Positions 34,950 to 43,821 of a stretch of 64,000 nt of DNA are shown piece after piece (the stretch's first letter is position 1; every line of letters starts with the position of its first letter). The position numbers and the translations under genes are program-made. This stretch comes from Rhizobium sp. P40RR-XXII. Lineage in GTDB: Bacteria; Pseudomonadota; Alphaproteobacteria; Rhizobiales; Rhizobiaceae. Below the pieces are notes generated by a model. It saw only the letters and a list, made by a program, of their open reading frames with translations, was not told the DNA's origin and made no database searches. The stretch spans positions 1 to 64,000 of the forward strand of contig NZ_JABAII010000018.1 of the NCBI RefSeq assembly GCF_012641405.1, written 5' to 3'.

Positions 34950-35936
34950 TTACCTATCGCCGTTCCGGGGCCGTCTCGCAGTCTCGGACGGCATTTCGCC
35001 AAAGGCCTGATGATAGAGCGCCGCAAAGCGCCCCATGTGGGAAAACCCCCAATCGCGTGCCATCTCGGCGACCGGCCGTGAAGGTCCGCAGTCCATCAAC
35101 GCCTTGCGAGCGCCCTGCAGACGGATCATCCTCAGATAGTTAAGGGGCGTCATGTTCTTGAATTGCTGAAAAGCGGCCTGAACCGACCTCACGCTTGTTC
35201 CGGCCTCGCGGGCAATTTCACCGATCCGGATGTCGGCGCCGACATTGGCATGCATAAATTCGACGGCGCGCTTCAACTGCTTTGGCATCGCCGGTGAAAC
35301 CGGCCGGCGCAAGTGCGCTGAATAGGCATGCGGCACCACTTCCAACAGCGCGATCATCATCGCCTGCAGCAGACGCTCGCTGAACGCCAGGGACGAGCGG
35401 TCCGCATCGTCAACCGTCAAATTCTGCCAGATCAAATTTCCGAGTGTCGCGATCTGCGCGCCTCTTTGCGTCATGAGATCGACGGCGCCGCCCATTTCCA
35501 GATCGTCGAGAACGGGCGCGTCCAGCAATTCGCTCAACTGACGGATCATTGCCGATTTTTCGAAGGCCATGCCCATATGGCCGCGCCGCTCTTCCAGGGT
35601 CAGCTTTTCGAACGACGACATATCTGCAAGCAGGCCCTCGCCTGCCTCCGATACCAGCTGTCGCCCTCCTGCATCGATCAACATTTTGCCCATGGTTGGG
35701 AGATAGAGACCGTAGGCATTAGGACCACCGGGAAGCGTCACGCTCATTCCGGAATGACATTTCCCATTCCACACGCTGCAGGAACCGACCGTATAATGTC
35801 GGTCCTCCACCGAAATCGAAGCGCGTCGTTTGAGAGGCTCGACGACGGCGGGAAATAGGGTTCTCGCATAATGTGCCGTCATCTCCTCAGCATCGGCATT
35901 GTCAATTTTGAATATCGATTGAGTAACGTACGTCAA
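34950..35936 (-). CDS. AraC-family transcriptional regulator
   Basis: 328 aa. The C-terminal about 100 residues hold the two helix-turn-helix motifs (IRIGEIAREAGTSVRSVQAA, then TPLNYLRMIRLQGARKALMD and WGFSHMGRFAALYHQAFGEM). The N-terminal domain resembles the binding domain of FeaR/OxyR-activated AraC members (CSVWNGKCHSGMSVTLPGGP), ligand unknown. No clear target gene is adjacent; the sugar ABC operon starts about 390 bp away, divergent, but that carries its own LacI site. Confidence 0.88.
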   Translation of the reverse strand: MTYVTQSIFKIDNADAEEMTAHYARTLFPAVVEPLKRRASISVEDRHYTVGSCSVWNGKCHSGMSVTLPGGPNAYGLYLPTMGKMLIDAGGRQLVSEAGEGLLADMSSFEKLTLEERRGHMGMAFEKSAMIRQLSELLDAPVLDDLEMGGAVDLMTQRGAQIATLGNLIWQNLTVDDADRSSLAFSERLLQAMMIALLEVVPHAYSAHLRRPVSPAMPKQLKRAVEFMHANVGADIRIGEIAREAGTSVRSVQAAFQQFKNMTPLNYLRMIRLQGARKALMDCGPSRPVAEMARDWGFSHMGRFAALYHQAFGEMPSETARRPRNGDR

Positions 35937-36324
35937 AAATTTTCCTCAGATGCACGCATTGAGACGCCTTCCTTTAGAATTTCTCAACGCGTGCGGCGGC
36001 AGCTCGTCATTCATATCTCCGGCAAATAATTTTAGACGAGATGTGATCCAAGCGCACTACCTAAGAAATATTAGTCCAAATAGAGGATGATACAACTCTA
36101 GTTAGTACTATGAACGTTTGGCGAGAAAAGATCATCATTTCATAAGATGATTGCGGCCATCAGTTTTTTTATTTTAGATATAAAGAAAATCACTTCGGAA
36201 ATACAGATTACAATTCTTTCAACATTAAAGGAACGCATCCAGCAATGAGGTTCGGAGCAGAAGGCCTTGACGGAATGTTATCGATAACATAGCCTCCTTC
36301 CATCGAAGCTTTGGGAGGAGCGGG
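35937..36324. other. AT-rich intergenic region, 388 bp, with the ABC operon promoter
   Basis: This is noticeably AT-rich (runs such as TTTTTTTATTTTAG near 36166). It holds an imperfect inverted repeat ATCATC/GATGAT near 36131-36150 and, at its right end, the 16-bp LacI-type operator listed separately. No gene is visible. Confidence 0.6.
36275..36290. promoter_or_regulatory. LacI-family operator, site 1 (ABC importer operon)
   Basis: A perfect 16-bp palindrome, ATGTTATCGATAACAT, lies 35 bp upstream of the ABC ATPase start. It recurs at 43780 (identical), 46318 (15 of 16) and 41130 (14 of 16). It resembles the sites of E. coli gluconate/idonate repressors GntR/IdnR. Confidence 0.85.
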
Positions 36325-37821
36325 ATGGACGACGGAAAGCTGCTCGAATTTTGCGAGATCACCAAGGAGTTTGGTGGAACGCGCGCCCTGTCGAATGTTT
36401 CGCTCGATCTGCGGCCGGGTGAAATCCTGGCGCTTCTTGGTGAAAACGGCGCAGGCAAATCGACGCTCATCAAGACGCTGGCAGGCATCTACAAGCCCGA
36501 TGGCGGACAGATCCTGTTTCGCGGCAAGCCCTATCATCACCGCCCGCCGCAGCCTAACCAGCGTCAGCCGGTCGCCTTCATCCACCAGGATCTCGGGCTG
36601 ATCGAGTGGATGACGGTCGGCGAGAATGTCGGGCTGGCGCAGGGTTATTCTCTGCGCGGCCGCCTGATCGACTGGCGCGCGACGGAGCGGCGCACGGCAG
36701 AGGCGCTGAAGCTCGTGGGCTGCGACTTCGATCCTTCGACCCGCGTTCAGGAACTGACGCGCACGGAAAAATCACTCGTCGCAATCGCCCGCGCACTCGC
36801 CGTCGAAGCAGATGTGCTGGTCCTTGACGAACCCACCGCCAGCCTGCCCGCCGACGAAGTCGAGAAGCTGTTTGCGGCCATTCGGCCGCTCAAAGAACGC
36901 GGCGTGGCCATGATTTACGTCTCGCATCGGCTGGACGAGATTTTCCGCATTGCCGACCGCGTCGCTGTCTTGCGCGACGGTCAGTTGGTCGGCCAGAAGC
37001 CGGTTTCGGAGACGACGCCGGATGAGCTCATTCGCATGATCGTCGGGCGCAAGGCCGACCAATTGTTCGTCAAGGCGGAAAGAGCGGCAGGACCTGCAGT
37101 CGTTTCTGTCAAGGAGCTTTCCTGCCGCGGCGCCGGACCCGTGTCCTTCGATATTCGGCAAGGGGAATTGCTCGGTCTTGTCGGTTTGCGCGGTGCGGGG
37201 CAGGAACTGATCGGACGCGCGCTGTTCGGCTGCGAGCCATCGCACGGTACGGTGCGACTGAACGGGAGCGAGCCGGACCTTTCCAGCACGGTCGCAGCGA
37301 TGGCGTCCGGCATCGGCCTGATCGCCAGGGACCGGACCGAAGAGTCCGTCGCCATGTCGCTCAGCCTGCGTGAAAATACCTTCCTGAACCCTGGTGCGTC
37401 GGGGCGTAGCTTGTTTTCGTTCCTGTCGCCGCGCCGGGAGGCGGAAGCGGCCTACTCTCTCGGCGCCCGCGTCGGTCTCAGGCCCAACGATCAAAGCCTC
37501 GCCATCGAGGCACTATCGGGCGGCAACCAGCAGAAGGTCGTCGTGGGACGATGGCTGGCGACGGGTCGCAAATTGTTGATCGCCGAAGATCCGACGGCCG
37601 GCGTCGACGTCGGCGCCAAGGCCGACATCTATCGCCTGATCGCCGAGGCAGTCGAGGCTGGCCTTGCCGTTCTCGTCGTCTCAACCGATTTCGAGGAAAT
37701 CGCCCATATCTGCCATCGCACCCTCGTATTTTCGCGCGGAAGGATCGTGCGCGAGCTTAGCGGCGCTAACCTCACAACACCGGCGGTCATCGCCGCCGCA
37801 TCGGCATCCGAAGCGGCCTGA
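36325..37821 (+). CDS. Sugar ABC transporter ATP-binding protein (RbsA/MglA type)
   Basis: 498 aa with two fused ABC domains. The first has a full Walker A (GENGAGKSTLIKTLAG) and Walker B (VLVLDEPTASLP) but a weak signature region (LTRTEKSLVAIARAL). The second has the degenerate Walker A usual for this family (GLRGAGQELIGRAL), signature LSGGNQQK and EDPTAGVDVG. This is the standard ribose-type arrangement. GGGAGGAGCGGG precedes the ATG. It forms an operon with a permease and a binding protein, under the operator at 36275. The substrate is probably the sugar acid or lactone used by the neighbouring dehydrogenases. Confidence 0.94.
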   Translation: MDDGKLLEFCEITKEFGGTRALSNVSLDLRPGEILALLGENGAGKSTLIKTLAGIYKPDGGQILFRGKPYHHRPPQPNQRQPVAFIHQDLGLIEWMTVGENVGLAQGYSLRGRLIDWRATERRTAEALKLVGCDFDPSTRVQELTRTEKSLVAIARALAVEADVLVLDEPTASLPADEVEKLFAAIRPLKERGVAMIYVSHRLDEIFRIADRVAVLRDGQLVGQKPVSETTPDELIRMIVGRKADQLFVKAERAAGPAVVSVKELSCRGAGPVSFDIRQGELLGLVGLRGAGQELIGRALFGCEPSHGTVRLNGSEPDLSSTVAAMASGIGLIARDRTEESVAMSLSLRENTFLNPGASGRSLFSFLSPRREAEAAYSLGARVGLRPNDQSLAIEALSGGNQQKVVVGRWLATGRKLLIAEDPTAGVDVGAKADIYRLIAEAVEAGLAVLVVSTDFEEIAHICHRTLVFSRGRIVRELSGANLTTPAVIAAASASEAA

Positions 37822-37837
37822 ACCGGAGAGAAACATC

Positions 37838-38908
37838 ATGCAATCGATCGAATCCAACGCGCTCGAGCCGACCCGCGCCGAGCTTTCGGCTATGAGCTTC
37901 GGCCAGAAGGTCCAGCGTCTGCTGCCCGTTTACGGCCTCGTCATCCTGACCGTGCTGCTGATCGTGCTCTTCTCCATTCTGCTGCCGCAGACGTTTCCGA
38001 CCATGCTCAACCTGCGTTCGATCGTTTCGGATAAGACGATCATCGCCATCCTGTCGCTTGCGGCAATGATCCCGATGGCGGCGGGCCGCATCGATCTGAC
38101 GATCGGCTATGGCATCGTGCTGTGGCACGTGCTTGCGATCAGCCTTCAGACAATGTTCGGCCTGCCGTGGCCGGTCGCCGTGCTTATCGTCATTGCGCTC
38201 GGCGCGCTGACCGGTTTCCTGAATGGCCTTCTGGTGGAAATTGCCAAGATCGACAGCTTCATCGCAACACTCGGCACAGGCACTGTCCTTTATGCGATCG
38301 CGCTCTGGCATACGGGCGGCCGGCAGGTTGTGGGCATGTTGCCGCAAGGGTTTTATGCACTGAACGGCACCATGGTTTTCGGCCTGCCGATCACCGGCAT
38401 CTACGTCCTTGGCCTTGCCTTCGTCATGTGGATCGTCCTCGAATATCTGCCGATCGGCCGCTACATCTACGCGATCGGCGCCAATCCGAAAGCCGCCGCG
38501 CTGAACGGCATCCCGGTTCGTCGTTTTGTCATCGGCGCCTTCGTCACCTCGGGCACGCTTGCCGCCATTGCCGGCGTGCTGCTTGCCTCCAAGCTGCGCA
38601 TCGGTCAGGCAAGCGTCGGGCTTGAATATCTCCTGCCCGCGCTGGTCGGCGCATTCCTTGGCTCGACGACGATCAAGCCGGGCCGCGTCAACGTCTGGGG
38701 CACGATGATCGGCGTCATCATCCTAGCGGTCGGCATTGCCGGCATCCAGCAATTCGGCGGTTCCTTCTATGTCGAGCCTCTGTTCAACGGCGTCACATTG
38801 CTGGTCGCGATCGGCATTGCCGGCTATGCGCAGCGACGCCGCAGCCATGCAGGGCGCATGGCGCCGGCCCAGGCACCGCAACTCTCCGCCAAGCCGGCGG
38901 AGAAATGA
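37838..38908 (+). CDS. Sugar ABC transporter permease (RbsC type)
   Basis: 356 aa from ATG 37838 (GGAGAG upstream). It has about 8-10 hydrophobic segments, beginning with LPVYGLVILTVLLIVLFSIL. The family motif regions GRIDLTIGYGIVLWHVLAIS and YAIGANPKAAALNGIPVRRF are seen (the EAA-like loop for the ATPase). It sits 16 bp after the ATPase gene and is followed by the binding protein. Confidence 0.93.
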   Translation: MQSIESNALEPTRAELSAMSFGQKVQRLLPVYGLVILTVLLIVLFSILLPQTFPTMLNLRSIVSDKTIIAILSLAAMIPMAAGRIDLTIGYGIVLWHVLAISLQTMFGLPWPVAVLIVIALGALTGFLNGLLVEIAKIDSFIATLGTGTVLYAIALWHTGGRQVVGMLPQGFYALNGTMVFGLPITGIYVLGLAFVMWIVLEYLPIGRYIYAIGANPKAAALNGIPVRRFVIGAFVTSGTLAAIAGVLLASKLRIGQASVGLEYLLPALVGAFLGSTTIKPGRVNVWGTMIGVIILAVGIAGIQQFGGSFYVEPLFNGVTLLVAIGIAGYAQRRRSHAGRMAPAQAPQLSAKPAEK

Positions 38909-38948
38909 AAATCATCTGAAGTTCAAATGTCCAAAGGGAGGAGACGAC

Positions 38949-40043
38949 ATGAACCGTAGACAATTCCTGCAGGCGACCACCGCCGTTCTCGTGCTGTGCG
39001 CCGGCCAGGCCTATGCCGATCCGATGGCGGATGCGAAGGCCGTCGTCGACAAATATGCGACGCCGGTGACCAAATGGGACGGCCCGACGACCGGCCCGAA
39101 GGCACAGGCCGGCAAGACCATCGTCGTGCTTGCGGGCGACCTCAAGAATGGCGGCATTCTCGGCGTCAGCAACGGTGTCGAGGAAGCAGCCAAGGCCATC
39201 GGCTGGCAGGTGAAGGTTCTCGACGGCGCGGGCTCGATCGGCGGTCGCACGGCTGCCTTCGGTCAGGCGATCGCGCTGCAGCCGGCCGGCATTATCATCG
39301 ATGGTTTCGATGCCGTCGAGCAGGCACCGGCGCTGGAGCAGGCAAAAGCCGCCAAGATCCCGCTGGTCGCCTGGCATGCGGGCCCGGTCATCGGCCCCGA
39401 CGACAAGAACGGCCTCTTCGCCAATGTCAGCACCGACGCCATGGAAGTCTCGAAGGCCGCCGCCGACTGGGCCTTCGTCGATGCCAAGGGCAAGCCGGGC
39501 GTCATCATCTTCACCGACTCCACCTATGCGATCGCCATCGCCAAGGCGGACAGGATGAAGCAGGAAATCGAGCGGCTAGGCGGCAAGGTGCTGGAATACG
39601 TCGACACCCCGATCGCCGAGACGTCGCAGCGCATGCCGCAGCTCACGACGTCGCTCCTGCAGAAATATGGTGACAGCTGGACCCATTCACTTGCGATCAA
39701 CGACCTCTATTTCGACTTCATGGGTCCCTCGCTCGCCTCCGCCGGCAAGGGCGGCACCGACGCACCGATCAATGTCGCCGCCGGCGACGGCTCGCAATCG
39801 GCCTATGAACGCATCCGCGCCGGTCAATTCCAGAAGGTCACGGTGGCCGAACCCCTCAATCTTCAGGGCTGGCAGCTGATCGACGAACTCAATCGCGCAT
39901 TCGCCGGCGAAAAATGGTCGGGCTACCTGTCGCCGCTGCATGTCGTGACGGCCGACAATATCCAGTCCGATGGCGGACCGAAAAACACGTTTGATCCGGA
40001 TAACGGCTATAAGGACGAATACAAGAAGATCTGGGGCAAGTGA
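38949..40043 (+). CDS. Sugar ABC transporter periplasmic binding protein
   Basis: 364 aa. The signal peptide MNRRQFLQATTAVLVLCAGQ is cut near AYA-DP. The body fits the ribose-type periplasmic-binding fold (TIVVLAGDLKNGGILGVSNG, GIIIDGFDAVEQAPALEQAK, ADNIQSDGGPKNTFDPDNGY). AAGGGAGGAGACG precedes the ATG. The ligand is not evident from sequence; the context suggests a hexonate, hexono-lactone or similar. Confidence 0.92.
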   Translation: MNRRQFLQATTAVLVLCAGQAYADPMADAKAVVDKYATPVTKWDGPTTGPKAQAGKTIVVLAGDLKNGGILGVSNGVEEAAKAIGWQVKVLDGAGSIGGRTAAFGQAIALQPAGIIIDGFDAVEQAPALEQAKAAKIPLVAWHAGPVIGPDDKNGLFANVSTDAMEVSKAAADWAFVDAKGKPGVIIFTDSTYAIAIAKADRMKQEIERLGGKVLEYVDTPIAETSQRMPQLTTSLLQKYGDSWTHSLAINDLYFDFMGPSLASAGKGGTDAPINVAAGDGSQSAYERIRAGQFQKVTVAEPLNLQGWQLIDELNRAFAGEKWSGYLSPLHVVTADNIQSDGGPKNTFDPDNGYKDEYKKIWGK

Positions 40044-40055
40044 TCCCGTTGAAAC

Positions 40056-40087
40056 GATATGGCGCGGCCTACGGGTCGCGCCATATC
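40056..40087. terminator. Bidirectional terminator hairpin
   Basis: GATATGGCGCG and CGCGCCATATC form a perfect 11-bp stem with a 10-base loop. It sits between the convergent binding-protein gene (end 40043) and the lacI-type gene (end 40101). Confidence 0.75.
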
Positions 40088-40100
40088 ATTCGGCAAGATG

Positions 40101-41120
40101 CTAAACTCGGCGGCTGCTATCGCGCGCAATCAGTTGCGGTGAAATCCTAACATCGGTGACTGGCTGTGTGCCATCGAGAATATCCAGGATCAGTTGCGCG
40201 GTCCGCTCGCCGATTTCCCGCGCAAAGGCGTTGATCGTCGTCAATGTCGGCACGCAGACTTCGCCGATTTCATAATTGCCGAAGCCGCCGATGGAAAAGC
40301 GCTCTGGCACCGGAATCCCAAGTCGGCGACATTCGGTGAGCGCGCCGTAGGCGGCAAGATCCGAGACGCAGACGACGGCCTGCGTATCCGGATAGAGCTC
40401 GATCAACTTCGCCATGGCATTGGCGCCTTCCCGCATAGAAATCGGCGGCGATCCCGCGGCGATCAGCCGGGTGGCATCAAGGCCATGCGCCTGCATCGCC
40501 GCGATGAAGCCAAAGCGGCGCTCGCTGCCGCGCGAGTCCCTCTCGACATCGCCGCCGATGAAGGCGATGCGCCGACAGCCAAGGGCTACGAAATGGTCCA
40601 CCATATCCCGCATGACGGCCGTGTTGGAAAAGCCGACATAGTGGCCGATCGGATCGGCCGGGATGTCCCAGGTCTCGATCACTGGAATGGCGACGGTCTG
40701 CAGGAGCCTGCGGGCACGGTCCGTATGCGTGCCACCGGTCACGACGATCGCCTGCGGCTTGCGGCGCAGCAATTGCTCGATCAGCCGCTCCTCCTCCTCG
40801 ACATTATAGTTCGTGTAGCCAAACAGGATCTGCATGTCCCGCTTGGATAGGATATCGGAAAGGCCGCCGGCAGTCTCCGCGAAGTTGGCATTGTTGATGG
40901 AGGGAATGGTGACCGCGACAAAGCCTGACTTTTGCGAACGAAGATTGGAGGCCGTACTGTCGAAGACATAGCCGAGTTCCTCCGCCGTTCTGAGGATGGC
41001 TTCGCGCGTCTCCGGGCTGACGAGGCTATCGGCCTTGAAGGCGCGCGATACCGTCATGGGAGAGACTCCCATGACGCGGGCTATATCTGCCATGGTGGGC
41101 GTTTTGCGATCGTTGCTCAT
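40101..41120 (-). CDS. LacI-family regulator (GntR/IdnR-like) of the sugar-acid regulon
   Basis: 339 aa. The N-terminal helix-turn-helix (TMADIARVMGVSPMTVSRAF) and hinge (YVFDSTASNLRSQKSGFVAV) are followed by a periplasmic-binding-type effector domain. The overall pattern resembles GntR-type gluconate repressors (FGYTNYNVEEEERLIEQLLR, ERRFGFIAAMQAHGLD). A near-match of the shared palindrome sits 10 bp upstream of its start, suggesting autoregulation. It most likely represses all four linked promoters and is released by a sugar acid or its phosphate. Confidence 0.92.
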   Translation of the reverse strand: MSNDRKTPTMADIARVMGVSPMTVSRAFKADSLVSPETREAILRTAEELGYVFDSTASNLRSQKSGFVAVTIPSINNANFAETAGGLSDILSKRDMQILFGYTNYNVEEEERLIEQLLRRKPQAIVVTGGTHTDRARRLLQTVAIPVIETWDIPADPIGHYVGFSNTAVMRDMVDHFVALGCRRIAFIGGDVERDSRGSERRFGFIAAMQAHGLDATRLIAAGSPPISMREGANAMAKLIELYPDTQAVVCVSDLAAYGALTECRRLGIPVPERFSIGGFGNYEIGEVCVPTLTTINAFAREIGERTAQLILDILDGTQPVTDVRISPQLIARDSSRRV

Positions 41121-41129
41121 CGACGGCCT

Positions 41130-41145
41130 ATGTTATCGTTACCAT
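41130..41145. promoter_or_regulatory. LacI-family operator, site 4 (regulator's own promoter, imperfect)
   Basis: ATGTTATCGTTACCAT matches the shared palindrome at 14 of 16 positions. It sits 10 bp upstream of the lacI-type start codon, so weaker autorepression is likely. Confidence 0.65.
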
Positions 41146-41249
41146 CAGAGTAATATGCCTCTCCCATGGATGGCAAGAGCCCGCCCTTTTACCCCGATGT
41201 GGGAGCGCCGTTCGGGCGTGGCCCCGAAACGCTTTTTGCGAGGGGCAGC

Positions 41250-41582
41250 CTATAGCTGGAACTCATGCGCAAGCGTCACGTGATGATGGATACGTCCTTC
41301 GAAGAACCGGGAGAGGACGGCTTCTGTTGCCGCGCGCGCTTGCGCACGGACCGGGCTTGCAAGTGCGTTTTCCACGGCAGCCATGTCCGGATAATTGACG
41401 GCCAGGATCATTGGGAATTCAGGGGCGCCTTCGTCGCGTGCTTCGGCGAATGTGACCCGTACGTCAAGGGCGCCCGGAAACTGCTTCCATTTTGGCAGGA
41501 TGGTTTCCATGACGGCGGTGCGAAACGCTTCCGCCTGCCCTTCCCTGACTTTGCCCTCGAATAATGCGTATCGGGTAATCAT
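41250..41582 (-). CDS. Small dimeric alpha/beta-barrel protein (EthD/monooxygenase-like)
   Basis: 110 aa with a ferredoxin-like pattern (YALFEGKVREGQAEAFRTAV, VNYPDMAAVENALASPVRAQ, then FEGRIHHHVTLAHEF). This is the Dabb/ABM/EthD type of dimeric alpha-beta barrel. These small proteins vary widely in function, and none is known for this pathway. It is the last gene of the idnO-like operon and overlaps the preceding dehydrogenase (ATGA), so it likely acts on a pathway intermediate. Confidence 0.6.
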   Translation of the reverse strand: MITRYALFEGKVREGQAEAFRTAVMETILPKWKQFPGALDVRVTFAEARDEGAPEFPMILAVNYPDMAAVENALASPVRAQARAATEAVLSRFFEGRIHHHVTLAHEFQL

Positions 41583-42466
41583 CCGGCGATCTCCTTGTTC
41601 GGCCCTTTAAAGAATTCCATCAATGCCGCCTGATCTTCGCCACCGAGGCCTGAGGCCGTCAGCATGCGATGTATCTCGGCGCAGACCGCCGTCAGCGGCA
41701 TGGCCGTGTTGGTCCTGCGGGCGAGATCCTGCGCGCCGTTCAGATCCTTGACCATGTTGTCGATCCTGCCGGTGCGGCGATAATCCTTGGTGACGTAGCG
41801 CGGCATATATTCCTGCAGAATGGCGCTATCGGCCCGCCCACCCTTCAGCGCCTGCGGGATCTTGTCAGCATCGACGCCGGCATCGAGCGCCAATTGCGTC
41901 GCCTCCGCGACGGCCAGGAAGTTCAATGCGCAGAGAACCTGATTGATCAGCTTCGTGGTCTGGCCCGCGCCGACAGGCCCCATATGCGTATAATTCGAGG
42001 CCACGTGACGCAGGACCTGATGCGCCTCCGCGACATCCTGTTCGCGACCGCCGGCCATCAGGGTCAGTTGCCCGATCAGCGCCTTCGCCGCGCCGCCGGA
42101 AAGCGGACTGTCCACCCAGCGCAGTCCCTTTTCCGCAACCTCGGCGGCAAGCGCCTTCGTCGCGTCGGGATCGATCGACGACATGTCGATGATCAGCGTT
42201 CCCGGCCTGGCCCCTTCGGCAACGCCGCCCGGGCCGAATACCGCAGCATGCACAATCCTGGGCGAATTGAGGCTCAGAATCACGAAATCGGAAACGCTCG
42301 CCGCCTCCGCAGCGCTGGGGGCTGCCATGGCGCCTTTTGCAGTCAGCGCGGCGACCTTGTCCGTGTTGGGATCGAAAACCGTCAGATGATTGCCGGTCTC
42401 CACCAGGCGGGAGCCGATTGCACCGCCCATTGCGCCGGCGCCGATCAACGCCACCTTGTTGCTCAT
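41579..42466 (-). CDS. NAD(P)-dependent beta-hydroxyacid dehydrogenase (GarR/HIBADH family)
   Basis: 295 aa. The N-terminal Rossmann motif VALIGAGAMGGAIGSRLVET is followed by DSPLSGGAAKALIGQLTLMA (substrate-binding) and GQTTKLINQVLCALNFLAVA with the catalytic Lys. Family members reduce tartronate semialdehyde or oxidise 3-hydroxy acids. In this operon it may act on a sugar-acid breakdown product. It overlaps the kinase gene and the EthD-like gene by 4 bp each. Confidence 0.88.
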   Translation of the reverse strand: MSNKVALIGAGAMGGAIGSRLVETGNHLTVFDPNTDKVAALTAKGAMAAPSAAEAASVSDFVILSLNSPRIVHAAVFGPGGVAEGARPGTLIIDMSSIDPDATKALAAEVAEKGLRWVDSPLSGGAAKALIGQLTLMAGGREQDVAEAHQVLRHVASNYTHMGPVGAGQTTKLINQVLCALNFLAVAEATQLALDAGVDADKIPQALKGGRADSAILQEYMPRYVTKDYRRTGRIDNMVKDLNGAQDLARRTNTAMPLTAVCAEIHRMLTASGLGGEDQAALMEFFKGPNKEIAG

Positions 42467-42999
42467 GATTGGTCCTCCTCCAATGCGGCTATGATGGCCG
42501 CCACCACCGCGTCCAGCGGCTGATCGATATCGACGGTGATCGCCCGTTCGTCAGCGCCGGGTACCTCGAGCGCGGCAAACTGACTGTCGAGCAACGCCGG
42601 CGGCATGAAGTGGTCCGGCCGCGCCTGTAAACGCCGCAGGATCGTTTCTCGCGTGCCGGCAAGATGAATGAAGGAAACCGGCGCGCCGACAACCTCGCGG
42701 ATCCGATCACGATAGATGCGCTTCAGCGCCGAACATCCGATCAGCGCCGTCTCATCCGCCAAAGCCAGGTAGTGACCGACCTTGTCGAGCCAGGGCCATC
42801 GATCGGCATCGGTCAACGGTATGCCGGCACTCATCTTGGCAACATTGGCCGGTGGATGAAGATCATCGCCATCGACATAGATGCCGCCAAGGCGCATCGC
42901 GATCGCCGAACCGACAGACGACTTGCCGCAACCGCTGACGCCCATGACGACGTAGCGCTGCAGCCTGGCATCGTCAGAGCGAAGCTGTGATGCCGCCAT
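42463..42999 (-). CDS. Gluconokinase (GntK-like)
   Basis: 178 aa from ATG 42999; ATG 43005 is equally possible, and both overlap the end of the dehydrogenase gene. P-loop GVSGCGKSS, then GIYVDGDDLHPPANVAKMSA, GIPLTDADRWPWLDKV and CSALKRIYRDRIRE are the gluconokinase signature. It phosphorylates gluconate to 6-phosphogluconate for the Entner-Doudoroff or pentose phosphate route. This makes it the best single clue to the regulon's substrate. Confidence 0.93.
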   Translation of the reverse strand: MAASQLRSDDARLQRYVVMGVSGCGKSSVGSAIAMRLGGIYVDGDDLHPPANVAKMSAGIPLTDADRWPWLDKVGHYLALADETALIGCSALKRIYRDRIREVVGAPVSFIHLAGTRETILRRLQARPDHFMPPALLDSQFAALEVPGADERAITVDIDQPLDAVVAAIIAALEEDQS

Positions 43000-43732
43000 C
43001 GACATAAAGCACGTGTCCGTTGACAAAGGAGGAGGCGTCGGAGGCGAGGAAGATGCAGGCGCCGACCAGTTCTTCGACGCGACCCCAGCGGCCGGCGGGC
43101 GTGCGCTTTTCGAGCCAGGACGAAAATTCGGCATCGGCAACGAGGGCTGCATTCAATGGCGTATCGAAATAGCCGGGCGCGATGGCATTGCATTGCAGCC
43201 CGTGCCTAGCCCAATCCGTCGCCATGCCCTTGGTCAGATTGCCGACGGCACCCTTGGTTGCCGTATAGGGCGCTATCGACGGCCGCGCCAGTGCCGTCTG
43301 CACGCTTGCGATGTTGATGATCTTTCCGGCGCCGCGTTTGATCATGTGCCGTGCAACGGCCTGACCGACGTTGAAGACGCTCGATATGTTCGTGCGTAAA
43401 AGCCGCTCGAAGGCGTCGGCGGGAAAATCCTCGAGCGTCGTGCGGAATTGCATGCCGGCATTGTTGACGAGGATATCGATCGCGCCCGTTTGCGCCTCAA
43501 AAGTATCGACAGCCTGGCGCGCGCCCTCGTGATCCGTGGCATCGAATGCCAGCAGGTGCACCTTGCTTTCGAAGCTTTCAGCTGCCTTGGCAAGCTTTTC
43601 CTTATCGCGTCCGTTGAGAACCAGCTCGGCGCCCGCCGCGGCCAAACCTTTGGCGAGCGCAAGCCCGATGCCTTGGGAAGAACCCGTCACCAGGGCTCGC
43701 CGCCCTTTCAGATCGAAGAGGCCAAGAGACAT
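42974..43732 (-). CDS. Short-chain dehydrogenase, gluconate 5-dehydrogenase-like (IdnO type)
   Basis: 252 aa SDR. The cofactor motif is TGSSQGIG, then NNAGMQ; the active site is Ser of ASVQTA with Tyr-x-x-x-Lys in YTATKG; the C-terminus is FVNGHVLYVDGGI. Several stretches match E. coli IdnO (APGYFDTPLNAALV, RTPAGRWG). IdnO reduces 5-keto-D-gluconate to gluconate in L-idonate breakdown. It is first in the leftward operon, 48 bp from the operator at 43780. 2-deoxygluconate or KduD-type activity cannot be excluded. Confidence 0.85.
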   Translation of the reverse strand: MSLGLFDLKGRRALVTGSSQGIGLALAKGLAAAGAELVLNGRDKEKLAKAAESFESKVHLLAFDATDHEGARQAVDTFEAQTGAIDILVNNAGMQFRTTLEDFPADAFERLLRTNISSVFNVGQAVARHMIKRGAGKIINIASVQTALARPSIAPYTATKGAVGNLTKGMATDWARHGLQCNAIAPGYFDTPLNAALVADAEFSSWLEKRTPAGRWGRVEELVGACIFLASDASSFVNGHVLYVDGGITASL

Positions 43733-43779
43733 CGTTTCCTCCGTTTTTTTTAACTCGACAATGGTTGTCTTCCCCGTTT

Positions 43780-43795
43780 ATGTTATCGATAACAT
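43780..43795. promoter_or_regulatory. LacI-family operator, site 2 (between idnO-like and hydroxyacid dehydrogenase genes)
   Basis: An identical copy of the perfect palindrome ATGTTATCGATAACAT. It stands between two divergent starts (43732 leftward, 43822 rightward), so one bound repressor could close both. Confidence 0.85.
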
Positions 43796-43821
43796 TTGAT
43801 GTCAAGGGAGGACGTGAAAAG

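Noticed and set aside
35937..36324. AraC regulator as controller of the sugar ABC operon
   Set aside because: The operon promoter carries the same LacI operator as the rest of the regulon; nothing links the AraC gene to it except distance.
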